Below are positions 42,827 to 52,055 of a DNA stretch of 64,000 bases, piece after piece; the first letter of the stretch is position 1; each line of letters starts with the position of its first letter. The notes below the pieces were generated by a model. That model searched no databases. It was not told the DNA's origin and saw only the letters and a list, made by a program, of their open reading frames with translations. The translations under genes were made by a program, and so were the position numbers. Source of the DNA: Sphingopyxis macrogoltabida (lineage in GTDB: Bacteria > Pseudomonadota > Alphaproteobacteria > Sphingomonadales > Sphingomonadaceae); NCBI RefSeq assembly GCF_001307295.1, contig NZ_CP012700.1:933001-997000 (forward strand), given 5' to 3'.

Positions 42827-43504
42827 ATGCGTGTCCTGATAATAGAGGACAATTTCCGGCTGGCGGCGCTGATCGGTCGCGGCATCGCGAACTGCGGCTT
42901 CAGCCCGGACATCGTTTCCAGCATCGGCGACGCGGAAGCAGCATTGGCGGACGCCAATTATGATGCGATCATCCTCGATCTGGGATTGCCCGATGGCGAC
43001 GGACTGGCATGGCTCCGCCAGGAACGGTCGAAAGCGCCGCTTGCTCCGGTTCTCATTCTGACTGCCCGGGACGGCCTGGGCGACCGCGTTGCCGGGCTCG
43101 ACGCCGGCGGAGACGATTATCTGATCAAGCCGGTCGAGATCGAAGAACTCGCGGCGCGTCTGCGCGCTTTGCTCCGCCGGCCGGGACCGCGCGGACAGCC
43201 GGTGATCCGGATCGGCAGGCTGACGTTCGACGTCGCGGCGAGGTCGGGGGCGATCGACGGCCGGACGCTCGAACTCACGCGGCGCGAAGCCGATCTGCTC
43301 GAGTTGCTGGTCCGTCGCGCCGGGACAGTCGTCCGGAGATCGATGATCGAAGAGGCGCTCTATCGATTTGACGAGGCGGTGACGCCGAACGCAGTGGAAG
43401 CGATCGTGTCGCGTCTGCGGCACAAGCTGAACGATGCCGATCGACCCGATGTGCTGATTACCGTGCGCGGGATGGGATATATGATCAGGGACAGCGGCGC
43501 TTGA
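42827..43504 (+). CDS. OmpR-family response regulator
   Basis: A 225-residue regulator. The receiver has acidic pocket Glu7/Asp8, phospho-acceptor Asp51 (IILDLGLPDGDG), Thr79 and Lys101; the C-terminal winged helix (RTLELTRREADLLELLVR, AVEAIVSRLRHKLND) is the OmpR/PhoB type. It is translationally coupled to the sensor kinase gene, whose TTG start overlaps its stop. It lies 258 bp past tRNA-Phe behind an AT-rich region that probably holds its promoter. Similar to QseB/PmrA-like regulators; target genes not known, with the peroxidase cluster a candidate. Confidence 0.93.
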   Translation: MRVLIIEDNFRLAALIGRGIANCGFSPDIVSSIGDAEAALADANYDAIILDLGLPDGDGLAWLRQERSKAPLAPVLILTARDGLGDRVAGLDAGGDDYLIKPVEIEELAARLRALLRRPGPRGQPVIRIGRLTFDVAARSGAIDGRTLELTRREADLLELLVRRAGTVVRRSMIEEALYRFDEAVTPNAVEAIVSRLRHKLNDADRPDVLITVRGMGYMIRDSGA

Positions 43505-44529
43505 CCGCGCCGCTTTCCGTTACCCGCCGCCTCACGCGCGGGATGAGCTGGATCGGACTGTTCGGCGGATTGTCCCTGATCGTCTTCGTCAGTTTCGATG
43601 TCGAGGTCATGCTGGAGCAACGATCGGCCGAAGAGGGCTGGCGGGGCGAATGGCTCGAAATAGCCGAGCATGTCGTCCTGCCGCTCATCGTATTGATGAT
43701 GCCGATGTTCATCGCGGGGCGATGGGTCATTCGCACGTCGCTTGCCCCGCTCGGGATCGCTGCGGCGCATATCGATGCCGCCGCCGGCACCGATCGCGGG
43801 TTTCGCCTGAACGTCGACGACCTACCGGTCGAGACGCAGCATTTCGCGCACGCGATCAACAATCTGCTCCGGCGGCTCGATGACGCGGCGGGGCAGCGCG
43901 AGGCTTTCGCGGCCAATGCGGCCCACGAACTCCGTACGCCGCTCGCAATATTGATGGCGGAACTCGACAGGCTGGAATCGCCGGATGCCGCTCGCCTGAA
44001 AAAAGATGTGGCGGCAATGAACCGGCTTGTCGGCCAGATCATGATGATCGCGCAGGTCGAGGCGCATGTCGCAGCCCCGATTGCCCGCGACAGGGTGTCG
44101 CTCGAGCAGGCGGTAATGAACGTCATAAACCGTTATGCGCCGATTGCGGCGGCGCAGGGCAAGCATATCGAACTGCGGGTCGAAAGCCGTCCCGTCGTTC
44201 GCGGTATCCGGGAAACGATCGTGGCGGCGGTCAGCAATCTGGTCGACAACGGACTGCGGGTGACGCCGGTCGGCGGAAATGTCGTCGTCACCGTAGGTCC
44301 GGCGGCGCAAATCGGGGTTCACGATGGGGGCTGCGGGCTGTCGCCGACGGAATTGGCTATACTCAGCCAGCGCTTCGCGCGGGGCGATCATGCCAGCGCG
44401 AGCGGTGCGGGGCTCGGTCTGGCGATCGTGGCGCGGATCATGGAAATCCATCGCGGAGAACTGGCGACCAATCCTCACCGGCAGGAAATCCGGCTGTCGT
44501 TCCCGGAATTGGACGATATGGATCAATAA
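43501..44529 (+). CDS. sensor histidine kinase
   Basis: A 342-residue kinase. Two transmembrane segments (about residues 17-32 and 60-80) enclose a short periplasmic loop, followed by a HAMP-like linker, the H box NAAHELRTPLAIL with phospho-accepting His142, the N box VSNLVDNGLRVTP, and the G box GAGLGLAIVARIMEIH. It starts at TTG 43501, overlapping the regulator stop (TTGA). Together they make a complete two-component system. The sensor loop is too short to bind a large ligand, suggesting a membrane or small-molecule signal. Confidence 0.9.
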   Translation: MTAPLSVTRRLTRGMSWIGLFGGLSLIVFVSFDVEVMLEQRSAEEGWRGEWLEIAEHVVLPLIVLMMPMFIAGRWVIRTSLAPLGIAAAHIDAAAGTDRGFRLNVDDLPVETQHFAHAINNLLRRLDDAAGQREAFAANAAHELRTPLAILMAELDRLESPDAARLKKDVAAMNRLVGQIMMIAQVEAHVAAPIARDRVSLEQAVMNVINRYAPIAAAQGKHIELRVESRPVVRGIRETIVAAVSNLVDNGLRVTPVGGNVVVTVGPAAQIGVHDGGCGLSPTELAILSQRFARGDHASASGAGLGLAIVARIMEIHRGELATNPHRQEIRLSFPELDDMDQ

Positions 44530-44717
44530 TTGTCCCAAATAAAATCACATCCGTCAGGTTGGCGTCAGAATAGCGGTCTAAGTTAACTCTTTGGCCGAGT
44601 CGTATTGTGTAAGGAATATCCTCCCGGATGGGTCGCAACGCCGGGTAGAGGCCTTATTGAAAACTGATATGCGACATGTGCCGTGGGTAAATGGGATACC
44701 CGGTTGGGGGCGGTACC

Positions 44718-45473
44718 ATGGCAAATGATTCAGGCGCGGTATTGATTGCGGACGATCATCCGCTCTGCCGTGCAGGTTTGACAACGATATTCAGGCGGGA
44801 TCTCGGCGTTCCGGAGCTCTGGGAAGCGCAGGATTTTTCGACCGTGCTGGCGAAAATCACGGCGCATCCCTCGATCGGTCTGGTGACCATTGATCTGGAT
44901 TTGCCGGGGCTTCGCGCCGGGGCGGGTCTGCGCGATCTCCGGATGAGATTCCCGGCCGTGCGGCTCGTCGTCGTCGCGGCCGACCGCGACCGTGAACGGG
45001 TGCTCGATTCGCTTTGCGCAGGGGTGCACGGCTATATTCCGAAGGACCTGCCGGTCGACGAGATGCTGGCGGCGCTTCAGATGGTGGTGGCCGGCCAGAT
45101 TTTCGTTCCGGCCCTGGTTTCCGACCTCGCGGCACGGAAGGAACACGGGCACGGCGACGATGTCGCGATGCATGACGGACCGCTGACCGACCGGCAGTTC
45201 GAAGTGCTCAATCTGCTGGCCGCCGGGCGTTCGAACAAGGAAATCGCGCGCACGCTTCATATCGCGGAAGGAACCGTGAAGGTTCATATCGCGGCCGCTT
45301 TCCGGATGCTTGGCGTACATAATCGGGTGAGTGCTGCAGCAGCGATGCGCGCGCGGGCATCCAACGATGGCGCGATTGATACTTACCTGCCGGGCCTGTT
45401 CGACGAACAGATAAAAAGGCCGATTTTGGAGCGCGCGCAAAACAATGTAGCGCATATTTCGTTCCGGCGCTGA
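44718..45473 (+). CDS. LuxR/NarL-family response regulator
   Basis: A 251-residue regulator. Receiver with Asp12/Asp13, phospho-acceptor Asp59 (VTIDLDLPG) and the Lys in GYIPKDLP; C-terminal LuxR HTH (LTDRQFEVLNLLAAGRSNKE, IAEGTVKVHIAAAFRMLGV). The terminal 30 residues form an unusual basic/aromatic tail. ATG 44718 follows a GGGGGCGG ribosome site; an ATG 27 bp upstream is less likely. No kinase of its own is adjacent, so it may be phosphorylated by the upstream kinase or another. Confidence 0.88.
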   Translation: MANDSGAVLIADDHPLCRAGLTTIFRRDLGVPELWEAQDFSTVLAKITAHPSIGLVTIDLDLPGLRAGAGLRDLRMRFPAVRLVVVAADRDRERVLDSLCAGVHGYIPKDLPVDEMLAALQMVVAGQIFVPALVSDLAARKEHGHGDDVAMHDGPLTDRQFEVLNLLAAGRSNKEIARTLHIAEGTVKVHIAAAFRMLGVHNRVSAAAAMRARASNDGAIDTYLPGLFDEQIKRPILERAQNNVAHISFRR

Positions 45474-45528
45474 TCCCGCGCCGCTCTCCAGCCTTTTCCC
45501 TAGGGGGCCGCCTAGAGGATGATGGACA

Positions 45529-45939
45529 ATGTTGAACGCCCTTATCGTCGAAGATGATGCCGAGGTTGCGGCAATATTGCGGGACCTTGTCGAGATCGAC
45601 GGGCGGCTTCGCGTTGTCGCGATTGCCGACGATGCCGCGTCGTCGGCGCTCGCCGTCACCGAACACCGGATCGATTGCGCTCTCGTCGATATCCAGCTTG
45701 CGCATCAGTCGTCCGGCTATGGTATCGCGTGCGATCTGACCCGCCACGGCATTGTCTGTCTGTTCGTCACCGGGCATGCGCCGCCATTTCCCATTCCCGA
45801 ATTCGCTCTGGGCTGCATCTCCAAGCCCTGGAGCGTCAACGCCGTATCGCACGCGCTCGACGCTATCGTGGCGGCGAGGGGCGGCGGGGAGGGCCCGTCT
45901 GCGCCGGCCACCGGATCTTCGGGATTTCAGCGTTACTGA
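45529..45939 (+). CDS. single-domain receiver protein
   Basis: A 136-residue receiver with acidic residues Glu8/Asp9/Asp10, phospho-acceptor Asp54 (CALVDIQLAH), Thr in FVTGH and the Lys in ISKPW, and no output domain. Such proteins act as phosphate sinks or bind a partner. It lies between the LuxR regulator and the peroxidase gene on the same strand. A small hairpin (CATCGC/GCGATG, 45941-45958) follows its stop, then about 250 bp of AT-rich non-coding DNA that probably contains the peroxidase promoter. Confidence 0.85.
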   Translation: MLNALIVEDDAEVAAILRDLVEIDGRLRVVAIADDAASSALAVTEHRIDCALVDIQLAHQSSGYGIACDLTRHGIVCLFVTGHAPPFPIPEFALGCISKPWSVNAVSHALDAIVAARGGGEGPSAPATGSSGFQRY

Positions 45940-46215
45940 CCATCGCGCAAGGGCGATGACGGCAGGGGCGACCTCCGGTCGGCCGGTGCCGGCGCGCGCT
46001 GTATAGAGCCAGCGTAATATATCGAAAGTAATAGATATCTATAACGCCGGAATATAGAAAATCGAAAAGGTAATAGTCCGTCAGTCCAACTCGACGACCT
46101 TTCGCAATTAGCGATAAGTTTCATCCCGTTAGATTTGAAACCCGGTGCGCTGTGTGCCGGGCGGAAGCGGCCTGTCGATGGCCGTTGATCCAGATTCGCA
46201 TCAGGGAGGAACACC

Positions 46216-49200
46216 ATGGTCACGTACATCCGTAGCGATCTCGATTTCATTCTTGAACAGATCAAGATTGCCGAAGCCCATGCGGCCGGTCAGCCGCTGT
46301 ACGGACCGGGCGGCCTCGTTCCCGCCTATAACCTCTCCTTTGGCTTGCGTACCGTCGATGGCAGCAACAATCACCTGCTTCCGGGGCAAGAAAAGTGGGG
46401 CGCGGCCGATGTCGAGTTCCCGACGCTGCTCGACCCCGCATATCGGCCGGCCGACGGCACGCCCTTCGATCCAGACGGCCCCGGGGGCGCCCCCGCGATG
46501 CCCACGCAGGCCGATTATAGCCCGTCCAACAACCCCGGTTCGCTCGTTTTCGATCAGAATCTGCGCACCATCTCGAACCTGCTCGTCGATCAGACCCTCG
46601 GCAATCCGGCTGCGGTGCTGGAAGGGCTGGAGCGGGCAGGAAGCGCGGATCCGTTCGCCGACCTCGCCGCGATCACGACGATCTATCAGGCCTTCAAACC
46701 GGCTGCCGAAGCCGAATATCAGGCCCGCGTCGTCCGGGATAACGCGCAGGTCGCGGTGACTGCGGCCGACGATGGCGATGCCGGAACCAATACCGCAGCC
46801 GAGCAAGCCGCGGCAGCAGCGCTTGCGGCGGCAACGGCGACGCATGATGCGGCGCTGGCCGACCTGAATGCGGCGCGGGCGGTACGCGACGCCGCGGTCG
46901 AACCGTTTGGGATCACCATGGACGGCGACAATGTCAGCCTTCCGAACACTTCGCCCGACGGCGGCCTTTCGGCGCCCTTCAACTCGTGGTTCACCCTGTT
47001 CGGCCAGTTCTTCGATCACGGCCTCGACCTGGTCAACAAGGGCGGCAGCGGCACGGTGTTTATTCCGCTCCAGCCCGACGATCCGCTCTATGTCGAAGGA
47101 AGCCACACCAACTTCATGGTGTTGACGCGCGCGACGGTCTCCGCCGGTGCCGACGGTGTCATGGGGACGGCCGACGACGTCGGACCGGTCAACACCACGA
47201 CCTCCTATGTCGACCAGAACCAGACCTATACCTCGCATTCCTCGCACCAGGTCTTCCTGCGCCAATATGTCGTCAACGCAGACGGCCACCCGGTCGCGAC
47301 GGGCAAGCTGATCGAAGGCGGCGGCGCGTCGCCGGGCGGCATGGCCACCTGGGGCGAGGTCAAGGCGCAGGCGCTGATGCTGGGCATTGAACTGACCGAT
47401 CAGGATGTCGGCAGCGTCCCGCTGTTGCGCACCGACCAATACGGCAATTTCATTCCGAATGCCGAAGGTTATGCGCAGGTCATCACCGGGATCGGCGCCG
47501 ACGGGATCCCGAATACCGCCGACGATATCGTGATCTCGGGTACGCCCGATGCTCCCGTCGCGCTGACCGCGGCCATTCGCACCGGCCATGCCTTTTTGGC
47601 CGATATCGCGCATGACGCGGTGCCCAACGGCCTTGCCGACGGCGATATCGAGATCGGATTGCTCAATCCGGGCAACAATCCGCTCGTTTACGACAATGAA
47701 CTGCTCGACGCGCACTTCATCGCCGGCGACGGCCGCGTGAACGAGAATATCGGCCTGACCGCGGTCCATCACGTCTTCCATTCGGAACATAATCGGCTGG
47801 TCGAGCATACGAAGGATGTAACGCTGGCCGACGCCGCGCAAATGCTGGCGAACGGCGCGACCCAGGCGGAAGCGGTGGCGTTCCTCAACGAATGGCTTAT
47901 CGACGATGTGACGACGGTTCCGGTCGGCCAGGCGGCGATCGATGCCCTGGTGTGGGATGGCGAACGCCTGTTCCAGGCCGCCAAGTTCGGCACCGAGATG
48001 CAATATCAGCACCTCGTCTTTGAAGAATTTGCGCGCAAGGTGCAGCCGCAGATCGATCCCTTCGTGGTTCCCGACGGCTTCGACACGACGATCAATCCCG
48101 ATATCGTCGCCGAATTCGCGCACGTCGTCTATCGCTTCGGCCATTCGATGCTGACCGAGTCGATCGATCGCTTCGATCCGACCTTTACCGAAGACGATAT
48201 CAGCCTGATCGAGGGCTTCCTCAATCCGGTCGCGTTCGACCAGAACCACGGAGTCGCCGACGGGCTTGCTGCGGGCGACATCATTCGCGGGATGACGCGC
48301 CAGGTCGGCAACGAGATCGACGAGTTCGTGACCAGCGCGCTGCGCAACAATTTGCTCGGCCTGCCGCTCGACCTTGCGACGATCAACCTCGCGCGCGGTC
48401 GCGACACCGGCGTACCCTCGCTCAATGCCGCGCGGCGCGAGTTCTACGAGGTCACCAACAATGCCGCGGTGCTCAAACCCTATGAAAGCTGGGTGGATTA
48501 CGCCGGCAACCTCAAGAACGAGGCTTCGATCATCAACTTCATCGCGGCCTATGGCACGCATCCGCTGATCACCGGCGAAACGACGGTCGAGGGCAAGCGC
48601 GCCGCGGCGATGGCGATCATCTTCGGCGTCGATCAACAGATTCTCGACGATCCGGACACCCCGGCGAACGAGGCGCGGACGATCACGGCGCCCGCCGACG
48701 CGGTCGACTTCCTCAACAGCGAGGGGGCCTGGGCAAGCGGCCCGGACGGGGTGACGACGACGGGTCTCGACAATGTCGACCTGTGGATCGGCGGCCTCGC
48801 CGAAAAGATCCTGCCGTTCGGCGGCATGCTCGGCTCCACCTTCAACTTCGTCTTCGAAGTGCAGATGGAGCAGCTCCAGAACGGCGACCGCTTCTATTAC
48901 CTCCAGCGCCTCGACGGGCTGCACCTGTTCGGCGAGATGGAAGCGAACAGCTTCGCCGCGATGATTATGCGCAATACCGACGCGACGCACTTGCCGTCGG
49001 ATGTTTTCTCGACCCCGGGACTGATCCTCGAAGTCGACCAGTCGCGGCAGTTCAACGACCTGAACGGCGACGGCGTGCTGGAAAGCATCGATCCGACCGG
49101 GGGCGGTATCCTGACCCCGCTCGTGGTGCGCAACAACCCCGGCACCGTCGGGCCCGACAGCAATTATCTCCGCTATACCGGCGGTGAGCATGTCGTGCTC

Positions 49201-51981
49201 GGCGGCACCGAGGCCGGCGATATCATCATCGCCAGCGAAGGCGACGACACGATCTTCGGCGACGGCGGCAACGACACGCTCGAAGGCGGCGCCGGCAACG
49301 ACATCATCAATGCCGGGACGGGCGACGACGTCGTCCGCGATCTCGGCGGCGACGACAATATCAAGCTCGGCGACGGCCACGACGTTCTCAACACCGGGCC
49401 CGGGCTCGATCTCGTGCTCGGCGGTGCCGGTCAGGACTTCATCGTCTTGGGGAATGACGCGGGTTCGGAAGTGTTCGCGGGCGAAGGCAATGACTTCATC
49501 CTCGGTAATCTGACCGCCGAACGCATTCTCGGCAACGAGGGTGACGACTGGATCGAGCACGGCACGTTCGATGGTGCGCCCGGCGACAATTTCGACGAGA
49601 TTTTCGCGCGCGACGGTGTGGTTGGCCACGACGTATTCTTCGGCCTCGGCGGCTTCGACGAGTTCATCGCCGAAGGCGGCGACGACATCATGGTCGGCAG
49701 TCCGGGCCGCGGAAAGCTGGCCGGCATGTCCGGCTGGGACTGGGCGATCTACAAGGACAATACCTTCGGTGTCGATGCCGACCTGACGCGCGGTATCGTG
49801 TTCGACGAGAACCCCACGCCGCCGATCAACGCGACGCAGGACGCCTATGAATCGGTCGAAGGCCTGTCGGGGTCGCGGTTCGACGACATCCTGTCGGGCT
49901 CCGACGTCACCGCGGCCGAACGGGCGCCGTTCAATCCGGATCCGCTGCTCAGCGGGTCGGAAGGTTACACCGGCAGCAACCTCGATGCGGCGGGCATCGC
50001 GCGGATCGCCGGATTGCAGGCTGTCGTCGGGACAGGCGTAACGTCGTACAATGCGGGGGACATCATCCTCGGCGGCGACGGGAGCGACCTCATTCGCGGC
50101 AACGGCGGCGACGACATCATCGACGGCGACAAATGGCTGAACGTGCGGATCAGCGTTCGCGAGAATATTGGCCCCAACGGCGGCACCGGCGCGGAAATCG
50201 CCACTGCCGACAGCATGACGCAGCTCGTCACGCGCATGTTCAACCGGACGTTCAATCCCGGCCAGTTGACCATCGTACGGGAAATACTGACTGCCAACGG
50301 CACCGGCGATACTGATGTCGCAGTCTTTTCGGACCTGCTGGAAAATTACGACATCACCTATAACGCCAACGGCACGGTCACCGTGGCGCATGCGCGCGGT
50401 ACCCAGGCCGACGGTACGGACACGCTGCGCAACATCGAAATCATGCGTTTCCTCGATGAAGATGTCACCATCGATACCTCGGCCACGGGCGCGCCGGTGA
50501 TCAATGATTTGACGCCGACGGAGGGGCAGCAACTGACGTTGAACACGACGGGGATTGCGGATGTGAACGGTCTGGGGGCGTTCAGCTACCAGTGGCAGCG
50601 GTCGGTGGACGGCGTGACGTGGATCAACATTGCCGGGGCGACGGGGTCGACCTTTACGCCGGACGATAATCCGGGGCAGGTCTTCGGCGACCAGGCGGGC
50701 CAGCAGCTGCGGGTGGCGGTGAGCTTCACCGACGGCAGCGGCGCGGCCGAGCAGGTGTTTTCGGCGGCGACCGGGCCGGTCGGGGTCAACTGGAGCGGCA
50801 ATGGCGGCAACAACACGCTGAACGGCACGGCCGGCGACGATATCGGCGCGGGCGGCGACGGCGGCGACACGCTGAACGGCAATGGCGGGGCCGACCTTCT
50901 GAACGGCGGCGGGGCCAACGATACGCTGAACGGCGGCGCGGGCAACGACACGCTGGTCGGCGGGACCGGTGCCGACCTGATGACCGGCGGCGCCGGCAAC
51001 GACAGCCATGACGGCGGCGGCAACAGCGATACCGCGATATTCGCCGGGGCGATCGGCAACTTCGGCTTCGAGACCGTCGGCACCTCAATCGTCGTCACCG
51101 ACAATACGGGGACCGAAGGGGTCGATACGCTCGCCAATGTCGAGGTGCTGCGTTTCAACGGCGTCAACTATGCTGTGACCGCCGGCACCGGCGGCAACAA
51201 CAACAACCTCAACGGCGCGAACGGCATGGCGGGGTCGCAGGCGGTGTTCGGCTTTGGCGGCAACGATGTCGCCAACGGCGGCGCGGGCAACGACTTCATC
51301 CATACCGGCGACGGCGACGACCGGATAAACCAGACGGGAGGAACCGGCGGCCGCGACATCGTCAACGGCGGCAATGGCACCGATACCTATGTCCTGAACG
51401 GCGTGGCCGGGGCGGAGACCTTCCGCATCTATGCGCGGGCCGCGGCCGAAGCGGCGGGGATCACGGGGCTCAATGCCAACACCGAGATCGTCATCACCCG
51501 CAACGGCACGGGGAACGCCCAGGTGATCGCCGAACTCGACAATATCGAGGAGATCAACATCAACGCCCTCAACGTCTCTTCGCCGGGTGGTGTCGCCCCG
51601 GGCGGATCGGGCGCGAACGGCGGCGATACGATCCAGGTGATCGGCGACTTCAACCCCACCAGCCTCAACTTCAACACCATCACGGTGAACGGCGGGCAGG
51701 GGAGCGATACGGTCAATATCTCCGGGCTGACCTCCGCGCACCGGCTCGTGTTCAACTCGGGCGGCGGCAACGATCGTGTGGTCGGGGATCTGCGCCCGCA
51801 GGATGTGGTCGACCTCGGGAACGGCCGCGGCGACTTCGCGGGTCTCGCGGACCTCGGCGGATGGTTCAACCGCGGCCACCTGTTCGATCAGGTGCGGCTG
51901 CTCGAGACGCTGCGCGATCACGGGTTCGAACCGGAGTTCCGGCAGATCGACCTTGGGCACCTCGATCATATGTTCGGGTAA
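46216..51981 (+). CDS. animal-type haem peroxidase with RTX repeats (MopA-like)
   Basis: A 1921-residue secreted protein. Residues about 230-830 form an animal haem peroxidase domain: distal His268 in GQFFDHGLD, AVHHVFHSEHNRLVEHTKD (about 516-534), proximal His643 in YRFGHSML, and LARGRDTGVPSLNAAR. Calcium-binding GGxGxD repeats follow at about 993-1120, 1278-1305, 1526-1605 and 1661-1728, with an Ig-like module near 1429-1525 between them. There is no N-terminal signal peptide; the C-terminus (LDHMFG) fits type I secretion by the downstream ABC/HlyD pair. The closest characterised class is MopA, linked to Mn(II) oxidation in Aurantimonas and Erythrobacter. Mn oxidation here is inferred. The ATG follows GGGAGGAACACC. 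Confidence 0.9.
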   Translation: MVTYIRSDLDFILEQIKIAEAHAAGQPLYGPGGLVPAYNLSFGLRTVDGSNNHLLPGQEKWGAADVEFPTLLDPAYRPADGTPFDPDGPGGAPAMPTQADYSPSNNPGSLVFDQNLRTISNLLVDQTLGNPAAVLEGLERAGSADPFADLAAITTIYQAFKPAAEAEYQARVVRDNAQVAVTAADDGDAGTNTAAEQAAAAALAAATATHDAALADLNAARAVRDAAVEPFGITMDGDNVSLPNTSPDGGLSAPFNSWFTLFGQFFDHGLDLVNKGGSGTVFIPLQPDDPLYVEGSHTNFMVLTRATVSAGADGVMGTADDVGPVNTTTSYVDQNQTYTSHSSHQVFLRQYVVNADGHPVATGKLIEGGGASPGGMATWGEVKAQALMLGIELTDQDVGSVPLLRTDQYGNFIPNAEGYAQVITGIGADGIPNTADDIVISGTPDAPVALTAAIRTGHAFLADIAHDAVPNGLADGDIEIGLLNPGNNPLVYDNELLDAHFIAGDGRVNENIGLTAVHHVFHSEHNRLVEHTKDVTLADAAQMLANGATQAEAVAFLNEWLIDDVTTVPVGQAAIDALVWDGERLFQAAKFGTEMQYQHLVFEEFARKVQPQIDPFVVPDGFDTTINPDIVAEFAHVVYRFGHSMLTESIDRFDPTFTEDDISLIEGFLNPVAFDQNHGVADGLAAGDIIRGMTRQVGNEIDEFVTSALRNNLLGLPLDLATINLARGRDTGVPSLNAARREFYEVTNNAAVLKPYESWVDYAGNLKNEASIINFIAAYGTHPLITGETTVEGKRAAAMAIIFGVDQQILDDPDTPANEARTITAPADAVDFLNSEGAWASGPDGVTTTGLDNVDLWIGGLAEKILPFGGMLGSTFNFVFEVQMEQLQNGDRFYYLQRLDGLHLFGEMEANSFAAMIMRNTDATHLPSDVFSTPGLILEVDQSRQFNDLNGDGVLESIDPTGGGILTPLVVRNNPGTVGPDSNYLRYTGGEHVVLGGTEAGDIIIASEGDDTIFGDGGNDTLEGGAGNDIINAGTGDDVVRDLGGDDNIKLGDGHDVLNTGPGLDLVLGGAGQDFIVLGNDAGSEVFAGEGNDFILGNLTAERILGNEGDDWIEHGTFDGAPGDNFDEIFARDGVVGHDVFFGLGGFDEFIAEGGDDIMVGSPGRGKLAGMSGWDWAIYKDNTFGVDADLTRGIVFDENPTPPINATQDAYESVEGLSGSRFDDILSGSDVTAAERAPFNPDPLLSGSEGYTGSNLDAAGIARIAGLQAVVGTGVTSYNAGDIILGGDGSDLIRGNGGDDIIDGDKWLNVRISVRENIGPNGGTGAEIATADSMTQLVTRMFNRTFNPGQLTIVREILTANGTGDTDVAVFSDLLENYDITYNANGTVTVAHARGTQADGTDTLRNIEIMRFLDEDVTIDTSATGAPVINDLTPTEGQQLTLNTTGIADVNGLGAFSYQWQRSVDGVTWINIAGATGSTFTPDDNPGQVFGDQAGQQLRVAVSFTDGSGAAEQVFSAATGPVGVNWSGNGGNNTLNGTAGDDIGAGGDGGDTLNGNGGADLLNGGGANDTLNGGAGNDTLVGGTGADLMTGGAGNDSHDGGGNSDTAIFAGAIGNFGFETVGTSIVVTDNTGTEGVDTLANVEVLRFNGVNYAVTAGTGGNNNNLNGANGMAGSQAVFGFGGNDVANGGAGNDFIHTGDGDDRINQTGGTGGRDIVNGGNGTDTYVLNGVAGAETFRIYARAAAEAAGITGLNANTEIVITRNGTGNAQVIAELDNIEEININALNVSSPGGVAPGGSGANGGDTIQVIGDFNPTSLNFNTITVNGGQGSDTVNISGLTSAHRLVFNSGGGNDRVVGDLRPQDVVDLGNGRGDFAGLADLGGWFNRGHLFDQVRLLETLRDHGFEPEFRQIDLGHLDHMFG

Positions 51982-51988
51982 AGAGCTT

Positions 51989-52034
51989 GGCGCCGGTCCC
52001 TCCCATGGCCCCCGGCCGGCGCCATTTTCCCTTT
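51989..52034 (+). terminator. hairpin between peroxidase and secretion genes
   Basis: GGCGCCGG (51989-51996) pairs with CCGGCGCC (52016-52023), followed by ATTTTCCCTTT. It starts 8 bp after the peroxidase stop and 22 bp before the ABC transporter start region, so it probably lowers read-through into the secretion genes. Confidence 0.7.
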
Positions 52035-52055
52035 CGGTAATCGAGGGAGCATAAG

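Noticed and set aside
46201..51009. A 1602-residue open frame on the minus strand opposite the peroxidase gene
   Set aside because: It is a by-product of the GC-rich, Asp/Gly-repeat codons of the plus-strand gene. The translation has no domain, and the sense strand has a full haem peroxidase and RTX structure.
49180..51380. Short tandem DNA repeats that might be a CRISPR array or minisatellite
   Set aside because: They are degenerate codons for GGxGxD calcium-binding repeats, in frame and with no unique spacers.
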